From Limiplasma sp964416065 (GTDB taxonomy: Bacteria > Bacillota > Clostridia > Christensenellales > Aristaeellaceae), in the NCBI GenBank assembly GCA_964416065.1, contig CAYQCL010000036.1, positions 1-22,688 on the forward strand: a stretch of 22,688 nucleotides of DNA. Direction: 5' to 3'. Positions within the stretch are counted from its first letter, which is position 1; each line of letters opens with the position of its first letter. Below are positions 6,992 to 12,661 of the stretch, piece by piece. A program made the position numbers and the translations under genes. Under the pieces are notes generated by a model that saw only the letters and a program-made list of their open reading frames with translations, did not search any database and was not told where the DNA came from.

Positions 6992-7072
6992 ATGTCGGTC
7001 AAGATGATCTGTATTCGCGCGCCAAAGCTACTGAGCGGAATCCTCAGGCTGTTTGCCAGAAAGCGCAAATAG
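6992..7072 (+). CDS. spoVM: Stage V sporulation protein M (SpoVM), 26 residues
   Basis: This tiny frame encodes 26 residues beginning MSVKMICIRAPKLL. It aligns without gaps to Bacillus subtilis SpoVM (also 26 residues, MKFYTIKLPKFL...), offset by two: K4, I8, P11, K12, L14, G16, I17 and R19 coincide with family K2, I6, P9, K10, L12, G14, I15 and R17. The central Pro marks the amphipathic helix that recognises the convex forespore membrane and anchors the SpoIVA basement layer of the coat. GGAGGTG lies 5 bases before ATG. A second ATG at 7004 is possible but would lose the conserved N-terminal Lys. The gene ends 3 bases before the stop of convergent spoVAE. Confidence 0.85.
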   Translation: MSVKMICIRAPKLLSGILRLFARKRK

Positions 7073-7075
7073 CGG

Positions 7076-7435
7076 TTATTTGGAGCGCGGTTTAAAAATC
7101 AGCGCGACCAATGTGCCGAAGAAGATGGCCGCCGCGATACCTCCCGATGTGGCCGCCAGTCCGCCGGTAAATATGCCAATCCATCCGCTCTCCTGAACGG
7201 CACTGATCACACCCTGGCACAGTGAATGTCCAAAGCCGGTGAGAGGCACGGTCGCGCCCGCGCCCGCAAACTCCACGACGGGGCCGTAAAGCCCCAAAGC
7301 GCTGAGTACCACGCCCGCGATGATATAGCACACGAGAATGCGCGCCGGTGTAAGCTTCGTCCACAGCACGAACAATTCGCCGATCAGGCAGATGGCCCCG
7401 CCGACCAGAAAAGCCTTCACATACATCCAAAGCAT
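7076..7435 (-). CDS. spoVAE: Stage V sporulation protein AE (SpoVAE/SpoVAEb)
   Basis: The 119-residue membrane protein carries the family signature LTPARILV followed by GLYGPVVEFAGAGATVPLTGFG, and ends IFFGTLVALIFKPRSK. It has about four helices and is part of the SpoVA apparatus in the inner forespore membrane, which moves Ca-dipicolinate into the developing spore and out at germination. GGGAGG lies 9 bases before ATG. It is separated from spoVAD by 166 bases, a wide gap for this operon. I see no clear separate promoter there, and a possible + strand terminator lies in the gap. Confidence 0.95.
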   Translation of the reverse strand: MLWMYVKAFLVGGAICLIGELFVLWTKLTPARILVCYIIAGVVLSALGLYGPVVEFAGAGATVPLTGFGHSLCQGVISAVQESGWIGIFTGGLAATSGGIAAAIFFGTLVALIFKPRSK

Positions 7436-7531
7436 CCTAATTCCTCCCGAATTTTACAGGATAGGCTGATGGATACACGACAGGGGAAAGAGGCACGAAG
7501 CGCCGATCCCCTCGAGAATCGAAAAGCCATG

Positions 7532-7562
7532 GCGTCGGCCTGTTCGGGCGGGCGCTTTTTTT
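7532..7562 (+). terminator. Plus-strand terminator behind spoVAE (for the spoVM transcript)
   Basis: 7532-7540 pairs with 7547-7555 (one mismatch, one G-U, 6-base loop) and is followed by seven T at 7556-7562. The orientation fits transcripts coming from spoVM. No other + strand gene lies between, so the spoVM message would run antisense through all of spoVAE. Confidence 0.55.
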
Positions 7563-7601
7563 GAACCGCCGCGACGTAAGAGACGAACGGCCCCGTCGGC
7601 T

Positions 7602-8639
7602 TTAGCAGGCTGTGCCCGGCGCCTCCAGAATCACGGCGTGGGCGACGCCCGGGATGCTCTCGCCCTGTTGGCTGCTCGTCAGGCTCATGAGCGCGCCGGT
7701 CGCCATGAAGATGATCCGCTTGAGCTCGCCACTACGCAGGCGTTTGAGAAGATGCGCGTTGAGCACGGAGGCGCTGCATCCGCATCCACTTCCTCCCGCG
7801 TGAACATCCTGCTTTTCACGGTCATAGATCATCAGACCGCAGTCCTTGTAGCGATCGTCCGGCAGGGGCATACGCTGCTCGCGCATCAGCTGCATCAGCA
7901 GGTCGTGACCGACCTGCCCCAGGTCACCAGAGACGATGAGATCGTAGTCGCTGGGGGAGGTATGAGTGTCGTTGAAGAGAGCGAGAAGGGTATCCGCGGC
8001 GGCGGGCGCCATCGCCGCTCCCATATTGTTCGCGTCCGTGATCCCCAGATCAACCACGCGCCCCATGCATGCGCGTACGACATGTGCCAGCACAGGCGCT
8101 TTGGGAGAAAGGCTCAGGAGGGACGCACCCGCGCCGGTTACGGTCCATTGGGCCGTCGGGGGACGCTGGGTACCAAATTCCAGCGGATAACGATACTGGC
8201 GCTCAGCTGTGCAGAAATGACTGCTGGCCGCGCAAATGACCTGAGAAGCATGCTCGCCGTCCAACAGCATGCTCCCCAACGCGAGACTTTCGGCCATGGT
8301 TGAACAGGCCCCATAGAGACCGATGAAGGGGATGCCCAGCTCGCGTGCGGAGAAGGAGGCAGTGATGATTTGATTGAGCAGGTCGCCGCCGAGGAGAAAT
8401 TGAACCTCTTCAGGCTTGGAACCGCCCTTTTTGATCGCCTTGCGGATCGCGTCAAGATAGAGCTGCTTTTCCGCAAGCTCGAAGGTCTCCTGATTGTATA
8501 GCTCATCCTGAGCGACGTAGTCAAATTCGTCGCCCAACGGACCCTCGCCCTCCATCCTGCCCACGAAGGCGGCGCTGCCGCAGATTGCGGGGCGTAGCGG
8601 CAGATCGATGGTTTGCAGGCCGATACGTTTGAGCGCCAT
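7602..8639 (-). CDS. spoVAD: Stage V sporulation protein AD (SpoVAD)
   Basis: This 345-residue protein has the thiolase-like fold of SpoVAD. Landmarks are the opening PAICGSAAFVGRMEGEGPLG with DEFDYVAQDELYNQETFELAE, the LYGACSTMAESLALG segment around the thiolase-type Cys, GTQRPPTAQWTVTGAGA, and the C-terminal IFMATGALMS. SpoVAD is the soluble subunit of the SpoVA complex that binds dipicolinic acid. Length is normal. The SD AAAGGAAGG lies before ATG, and the gap to spoVAC is 20 bases, so both are on one transcript. Confidence 0.96.
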   Translation of the reverse strand: MALKRIGLQTIDLPLRPAICGSAAFVGRMEGEGPLGDEFDYVAQDELYNQETFELAEKQLYLDAIRKAIKKGGSKPEEVQFLLGGDLLNQIITASFSARELGIPFIGLYGACSTMAESLALGSMLLDGEHASQVICAASSHFCTAERQYRYPLEFGTQRPPTAQWTVTGAGASLLSLSPKAPVLAHVVRACMGRVVDLGITDANNMGAAMAPAAADTLLALFNDTHTSPSDYDLIVSGDLGQVGHDLLMQLMREQRMPLPDDRYKDCGLMIYDREKQDVHAGGSGCGCSASVLNAHLLKRLRSGELKRIIFMATGALMSLTSSQQGESIPGVAHAVILEAPGTAC

Positions 8640-8659
8640 GCCGTTTTCCTTCCTTTCTT

Positions 8660-9118
8660 TTAATGAATAAACAGCGCGTAGATGATGCCCACGAGCACCG
8701 AAGCGCCCACGCCGTAGACCAGAACGGGCCCCGCGATGGTGAACAGCTTTGCGCCAAGACCCAGTACAAGCCCCTCGCGGCGGAATTCGAGCGCGGGGGA
8801 GACCATGGCGTTGGCAAAGCCGGTGATGGGCACGAAGGTACCCGCGCCCGCAAACTTGCCCAGCTTGTCAAACACGCCGATGCCGGTGAGCAGCGCCGTG
8901 AGAAAAACCAGCGTGATGCTGGCCAGACAGGAGGCGTCGCGTGCGGTCATATCCAGCAGCTGTACGCCGATATCGTTCACGGCTTGCCCCAGAACGCAGA
9001 TAAGCCCGCCCACCCAAAAGGCGTTGAACAGGCCGGTGCCCATTTTGGAGGGCGGAGAAAACTGATCGGTGAGCCAGGAATAGTGCTGAGGATCGGTATG
9101 AACACGTTGCTTATCCAT
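8660..9118 (-). CDS. spoVAC: Stage V sporulation protein AC (SpoVAC)
   Basis: A 152-residue integral membrane protein. It has a polar N-terminus of about 28 residues, then FNAFWVGGLICVLGQ, the conserved GKFAGAGTFVPITGFANAMVSPALEFRREG block and a final hydrophobic helix. It matches SpoVAC, the mechanosensitive channel-forming subunit of the dipicolinate channel. The SD is AGGAGG, 8 bases before ATG. The start codon overlaps the end of a short upstream frame (9111-9251) by 8 bases. With spoVAD and spoVAE it forms the reduced three-gene spoVA set common in Clostridia. Confidence 0.95.
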   Translation of the reverse strand: MDKQRVHTDPQHYSWLTDQFSPPSKMGTGLFNAFWVGGLICVLGQAVNDIGVQLLDMTARDASCLASITLVFLTALLTGIGVFDKLGKFAGAGTFVPITGFANAMVSPALEFRREGLVLGLGAKLFTIAGPVLVYGVGASVLVGIIYALFIH

Positions 9119-9251
9119 TTGACTTTCCTCCTATATCTATCGGACGCTCATTATGTCCGAGGCTGGGTGGCTTTACAAAAACCTCCCGCTCTGTGGGGCG
9201 CGGCCCCGAGAGAAGAAAGGAGGGAACGTTTTGTATGCGTGAATCCGGCAT
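9111..9251 (-). CDS. Hypothetical 46-residue protein overlapping the spoVAC start
   Basis: The frame starts at ATG 9251 with AGGAG 9 bases upstream and ends with a TAA lying inside the first codons of spoVAC, an arrangement typical of translational coupling. The product is hydrophilic with many Pro and charged residues (RPTEREVFVKPPSLGHNERP) and no membrane segment. It would be the first cistron behind the sigma-G-like promoter at 9292-9321. I do not recognise it. Third-position G+C is lower than in neighbouring genes, so it may be only a leader frame. Evidence is position, SD and coupling, not homology. Confidence 0.35.
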   Translation of the reverse strand: MPDSRIQNVPSFLLSGPRPTEREVFVKPPSLGHNERPIDIGGKSNG

Positions 9252-9291
9252 GACGGTCATCTCCTTTTGGAAGTAAGAACGAATTCGTGAT

Positions 9292-9321
9292 GAGTATGGC
9301 GGGATGGAACCAAAACTATGC
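9292..9321 (-). promoter_or_regulatory. Sigma-G-like promoter of the spoVA operon
   Basis: On the - strand, GCATA (9317-9321) fits the sigma-G -35 consensus GHATR. After exactly 18 bases comes CATACTC (9292-9298), one mismatch from CATNHTA. spoVA is sigma-G-controlled in the forespore of known spore formers. The predicted start of transcription is about 35 bases before the short frame at 9251. Confidence 0.5.
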
Positions 9322-9381
9322 GTTGGACGAAGCAACGAGAAAAACCCCGGCCAAAATTCTGCGAAAACGAGCAATGGTATC

Positions 9382-9410
9382 TTGACATTGGACGGGCTGT
9401 TCGTTATACT
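9382..9410 (+). promoter_or_regulatory. Strong sigma-A promoter of rpmH
   Basis: TTGACA (9382-9387), 17-base spacer, TATACT (9405-9410). It is followed by an untranslated leader of about 75-80 bases before rpmH. Confidence 0.85.
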
Positions 9411-9494
9411 AGAATAGTTGTTTTGTGGTACTCTGCGTGTTGTGAAGGCTACGCGCAACGCCATATACTTAGAAACTGCAAGGAGTGTTCCGAA

Positions 9495-9629
9495 ATGTTC
9501 CGTACCTATCAGCCCAAAAAGCGCCAGCGCAGCAAGGTGCATGGCTTCCGTGCCCGTATGTCCACCAAGAACGGCCGTCGTGTGTTGGCCGCCCGCCGTC
9601 GTCGCGGTCGTAAGGTGCTTAGCGCTTGA
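9495..9629 (+). CDS. rpmH: Ribosomal protein bL34
   Basis: The 44 residues are a normal-length bL34: MFRTYQPKKRQRSKVHGF at the start, then the RMSTKNGRRVLAARR core and the terminal GRKVLSA. It is a small, very basic protein of the 50S subunit. ATG 9495 has AGGAG 9 bases upstream; the frame is open further left but that part carries no homology and overlaps the promoter. It is first in the rpmH-rnpA-yidD-yidC-jag cluster and separated from rnpA by a weak terminator. Confidence 0.97.
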   Translation: MFRTYQPKKRQRSKVHGFRARMSTKNGRRVLAARRRRGRKVLSA

Positions 9630-9662
9630 AAATGGCATACAGGCTTCATAAGTGCGTTCGGT

Positions 9663-9709
9663 AAAGCCCGCCCCATTTCTGATATCGGGTGAAGTGGGTA
9701 CGGGCTTTT
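9663..9709 (+). terminator. Leaky terminator/attenuator between rpmH and rnpA
   Basis: 8 bp (9663-9670 with 9701-9708) plus an inner 4 bp (9672-9675 with 9695-9698) form an interrupted stem with a short T-run at 9706-9709. This would make bL34 message exceed that of the downstream genes. Confidence 0.5.
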
Positions 9710-9724
9710 CCGATACTACGCAAA

Positions 9725-10105
9725 ATGAACGGAAAGGACGATGGCAAGACTTTGCAGAGGCAGCATCGAATGGGCCCCAACAGGCAGTTCAGCTATGTGT
9801 ACCGTCGGGGAAAACGCGCCTCCTCCAGGGATTTGAGCCTGCTTTTCGTCAAAAACAGTCAGAAGCGCGTCGGCTTTTCCGTCAGCAAGAAGGTCGGCGT
9901 GGCTGTGGTTCGTAATCGTACCAAGCGTCGTCTGCGCGAATGTGTGCGCCCGCTACTCCCTCAGATGTGCAACGGGCTTTATGTGTTCGTGGCGCGCCCG
10001 TCGGCGGCGGAACGCGACTTTGCGGAGCTGAGGGGTGAGGTCTGCCGTCTGCTTCGCAAGCTCGAAACGCTGGGAATGCCCTCAGGGGAGACAAGGCAGC
10101 TATGA
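9725..10105 (+). CDS. rnpA: Ribonuclease P protein component
   Basis: The basic protein cofactor of RNase P, which matures the 5' ends of tRNAs together with the RNA subunit. Visible are the N-terminal strand HRMGPNRQFSYVYRRGK, KRVGFSVSKKVGVAVVRN and the RNR box RNRTKRRLRE. The start is uncertain: ATG 9725 gives 126 residues but has no clear SD; TTG 9752 gives 117 residues and the usual family length; ATG 9770 has GAGG nearby but would cut the conserved first strand. The stop overlaps the yidD start (ATGA), so the genes are translationally coupled. Confidence 0.93.
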   Translation: MNGKDDGKTLQRQHRMGPNRQFSYVYRRGKRASSRDLSLLFVKNSQKRVGFSVSKKVGVAVVRNRTKRRLRECVRPLLPQMCNGLYVFVARPSAAERDFAELRGEVCRLLRKLETLGMPSGETRQL

Positions 10106-10341
10106 AGCGCGTTTTGCTTTCCCTGATCCGCTTTTATCGCAAGCATATCAGTCCACATACCCCGCCTGCGTGCCGCTTTCAGCCCACCTGCTCACAATAC
10201 GCTCTGACGGCGATCGAACGCTTTGGAGCGCTGAAGGGCAGTTTTCTGGCTTTGAAAAGGCTTTTGCGTTGCAACCCGTTTTGCAAGGGCGGTTACGACC
10301 CTGTGCCGGAAGATCCCCACACCATCTTAAGGAGGGAATAG
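10102..10341 (+). CDS. yidD: Membrane protein insertion efficiency factor YidD
   Basis: A 79-residue protein with the full YidD signature: an amphipathic N-terminus (LLSLIRFYRKHISP), then ACRFQPTCSQYALTAIERFG with its paired Cys, and LLRCNPFCKGGYDPVP. YidD assists the YidC insertase at the cytoplasmic membrane face. It starts within the rnpA stop and ends 6 bases before yidC, whose SD (AAGGAGG) lies over its last codons. Confidence 0.96.
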   Translation: MKRVLLSLIRFYRKHISPHTPPACRFQPTCSQYALTAIERFGALKGSFLALKRLLRCNPFCKGGYDPVPEDPHTILRRE

Positions 10342-10347
10342 TCCCCG

Positions 10348-11322
10348 ATGAATGATTTTTTGGCCGGAATTCTCAGCGGCATCAATTCCATCATCCACAA
10401 TTATGGTTGGAGCATGGTCATTTTCACCGTGCTCATCAAGGCGCTGATCTTGCCGCTTGATTATAAGAGCCGCAAGAGCATGCGCCGCATGACCAACCTG
10501 CAGCCCCAGCTTACCAAGCTGCAAAAGAAATACGCCAACGACAAGGAAAAGCTGAATCAGAAGACCGCCGAGCTGTACCGGCGCGAGAATATCAATCCCA
10601 TGAGCGGCTGTCTGCCGATGCTGATCTCCATGGTCATCCTTTTTGTTATGTTCGCGGCTATGCGTACCGTCGCCAACACCGAGCTGGCGGGGCAGACCAT
10701 CGAACTGCTCACGACCGGCGTGCAGACCAACGAAAGCTGGCTGTGGATCAAGAATATCTGGATGCCGGACAGCCCGTTTAACGGCGTCATCGCCGACAGC
10801 AACAACCTGCGCATGATCCCCAATGATATTTGGGTAAAGGTCTTCAACGCGCTTGACCCGGACAAGGTGGGCGCGCTCGCGACGTTTGGGATCGATATCA
10901 ATACGATCAGCGGTGAAACCATTTTCGCCGCGCTGCAAACGCTTCCGATTTACGCGGAGGAGACGAAGCTGTGGTCCGTTATGCCCCATTTGAACCTGAT
11001 TCTTACCAATCTAAGCATCTATGCCAACAACAACGGCTGGTTTATTCTGCCGGTGTTGGCCGCAGTTACGCAGTATCTGGCCACGCTTACCCAGCCCCAG
11101 GCCGCGTCCACCGATCCCAACAACCCGCAGGCCGGCTCAGCTAAATTTATGAAGTACTTCTTCCCCCTGTTCTCGCTGTGGATCTGCTCCAGCTATAACG
11201 CGATCTTCGCGTTGTATTGGGTGGTATCCAACATCTTCGCTTGGGTACAGAGCATCGTGATGAACAAAATCTTTGAGAGCAAGGAGAAGCAGGAATCCGT
11301 AGAGGAGGGATCGTTGAAATGA
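10348..11322 (+). CDS. yidC: YidC/OxaA/SpoIIIJ-type membrane protein insertase
   Basis: A 324-residue polytopic protein with the Gram-positive YidC core: TM1 (WSMVIFTVLIKALILPL), the cytoplasmic coiled-coil hairpin SRKSMRRMTNLQPQLTKLQ to ENINP, and SGCLPMLISMVILFVMF; a last TM block FPLFSLWICSSYNAIFALYWVVSN. The hydrophilic-groove Arg of SpoIIIJ is Lys31 here. An extracytoplasmic stretch of about 95 residues (about 110-205) makes it longer than many Firmicute YidCs. No lipoprotein signal is seen. In sporulating species this protein also supports the SpoIIIA/SpoIIQ channel. It ends overlapping jag by 4 bases. Confidence 0.95.
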   Translation: MNDFLAGILSGINSIIHNYGWSMVIFTVLIKALILPLDYKSRKSMRRMTNLQPQLTKLQKKYANDKEKLNQKTAELYRRENINPMSGCLPMLISMVILFVMFAAMRTVANTELAGQTIELLTTGVQTNESWLWIKNIWMPDSPFNGVIADSNNLRMIPNDIWVKVFNALDPDKVGALATFGIDINTISGETIFAALQTLPIYAEETKLWSVMPHLNLILTNLSIYANNNGWFILPVLAAVTQYLATLTQPQAASTDPNNPQAGSAKFMKYFFPLFSLWICSSYNAIFALYWVVSNIFAWVQSIVMNKIFESKEKQESVEEGSLK

Positions 11323-12188
11323 GGTCTGTGGAATCAAGCGCCAAGACCATGGAAGAGGCCATAACCTTAGGCTTGGAAAAGCTTGGCGTATCCTTTGCGG
11401 ACGTCAAGATCGACATCTTGGATGAGGGAAGCAAAGGATTTTTGGGCTTTTTAGGCGGCAAACCCGTCGTGGTGCGCCTAACTGTAAAGGAGGAAGCCGA
11501 GGAAAGCATCGACGTCCTTTCGTCGGTCGGGCTGGACGATGCCGTCAAGCAGCCTGAAAAAAAGCCCGCTCGCAAGCGTGGCGGAAGGCAGGCGGAGAAA
11601 CCCGCAAAGGAGACCAAACCCGAAAGGACTGAAAAGTCGGCTGGACCGGTGGAAAATCCTACCGCGAAAACGGAGCCGCCCAAGGCCGAAGCGGAGAAGC
11701 CCGTTGAGGCGGCGACGTGCGAGCCTGAATCTCCGGAGGGACGCGCTCAGACCTTCCTGATGGATGTGACGCGGTTGATGGGCGTCAACGTAACGGTAAA
11801 CGCGCGTCGCGACGAAGAAGGCAATGTGCGTGTGGATATGTTTGGCGACACGCTGGGAATTTTGATCGGACGCCGCGGAGAAACGTTGGACGCTCTGCAA
11901 TATTTGACCAGCTTGTATGTCAATCATGGCCAAGAGAATTACACCCGAGTCACGCTGGACACCGAGAATTACCGAGCAAAGCGCGAGGAGGCGCTTCGTC
12001 GCCTGGCGAACCGCATGGCCAACCGTGCCATTAAAACGGGCCGCAAGGTGGTCATGGAGCCGATGAATCCCTATGAGCGCCGCATCCTGCACAGCGCCCT
12101 ACAACAGAACGACGCCGTGACAACGCACAGCGAGGGCGAGGAGCCCAACCGCCATGTGGTTATCACGCTGAAGCAGCCGGAGAAGTAA
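11319..12188 (+). CDS. jag: RNA-binding protein Jag/KhpB
   Basis: The 289-residue protein has three parts. Residues 1-55 are the Jag_N domain (TMEEAITLGLEKLGV and GSKGFLGFLG). Residues 70-140 are a Lys/Glu/Pro/Ala-rich linker. The C-terminal half has a KH domain with its GxxG loop in GILIGRRGETLDALQYL, then an R3H domain (MNPYERRILHSALQ). Jag/KhpB binds RNA, often with KhpA, and influences cell division and envelope growth. The start overlaps the yidC stop, as usual in Firmicutes. The gene that often follows, mnmE, is absent; a terminator comes directly after. Confidence 0.95.
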   Translation: MRSVESSAKTMEEAITLGLEKLGVSFADVKIDILDEGSKGFLGFLGGKPVVVRLTVKEEAEESIDVLSSVGLDDAVKQPEKKPARKRGGRQAEKPAKETKPERTEKSAGPVENPTAKTEPPKAEAEKPVEAATCEPESPEGRAQTFLMDVTRLMGVNVTVNARRDEEGNVRVDMFGDTLGILIGRRGETLDALQYLTSLYVNHGQENYTRVTLDTENYRAKREEALRRLANRMANRAIKTGRKVVMEPMNPYERRILHSALQQNDAVTTHSEGEEPNRHVVITLKQPEK

Positions 12189-12197
12189 ACACGAGAC

Positions 12198-12230
12198 CCC
12201 GAGACGGAGAAAAAACGTCTCGGGCTTTTA
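12198..12230 (+). terminator. Terminator of the rpmH-jag cluster
   Basis: A 9-bp GC-rich stem (12198-12206 with 12216-12224), a 9-base A-rich loop and a CTTTT tail, 10 bases after the jag stop. Confidence 0.9.
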
Positions 12231-12370
12231 AAATGCTAACGCAATAGTCAATGCGCCGGACGATTTTCACTCGCCCGGCGCATGCACGCTGTCGATAACC
12301 CCCTATTTACGCAAAGAGCCGTAGCGCCTGTTGCAAAAACAGCTTTGAACGAACAGGTTTCGTGCAGCCC

Positions 12371-12418
12371 CAACAAAAAACCGCTTTCAAGCGTTGCCTA
12401 AAAGCGGATTTTTTGTTG
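12371..12418. terminator. Bidirectional terminator-like hairpin
   Basis: 12371-12387 pairs with 12401-12418, with A12408 bulged. The outer part is A6 on one side and T6 on the other, so either strand has a GC core followed by a T-run. It lies between the converging jag and purB transcripts. Confidence 0.7.
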
Positions 12419-12549
12419 CATATTTTTGGAGAGGGGATTTTTGTAACCCCCGTCTCTCACTTGAAAACGCTGCGGCGTAAGGCTTTGGGCTGACAGAGGG
12501 AAGCGGGGCCGCTGTGCGGCCTTGCCCCCAAGGGGCAAAACGACCCGAA

Positions 12550-12588
12550 GGATACAAAACGAGTGGAGGGCACACCCGTGCCCTCCAC
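12550..12588 (-). terminator. Probable purB terminator
   Basis: A perfect 11-bp GC-rich stem (12563-12573 with 12578-12588) with a 4-base loop lies about 75 bases past the purB stop. On the - strand it is followed by TCGTTTTG. Confidence 0.55.
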
Positions 12589-12661
12589 GACGATTGAGGT
12601 TGCGGTCTGAGTCCCCTGCACCCCATCCTTTGCCGATCCCTGGCATGGCGCTTATCCGCGA

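Larger units (their letters stand above)
12231..12661. other. Gene-free, hairpin-rich stretch between jag and purB
   Basis: No convincing gene lies in these 431 bases; a 92-codon open frame on the - strand looks non-coding. The stretch holds a series of inverted repeats: 12251-12259/12275-12283 (9 bp), 12371-12387/12401-12418 (17 bp, one bulge), 12507-12512/12516-12521 (6 bp), 12522-12528/12532-12538 (7 bp) and 12563-12573/12578-12588 (11 bp). This density of palindromes without coding sequence suggests terminators plus possibly a copy of a dispersed intergenic repeat; the latter cannot be shown from one copy. Confidence 0.5.

Noticed and set aside
9106..9494. Replication origin beside rpmH
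   Set aside because: Only one poor DnaA-box-like match (TTATCCATT near 9112, inside the spoVAC start) is seen, with no cluster of boxes, AT-rich unwinding region or dnaA gene.
9318..9494. N-terminal extension of bL34 to an upstream start
   Set aside because: The extension would run over the promoter, has no homology, and bL34 is 44 residues from ATG 9495 with a good SD.
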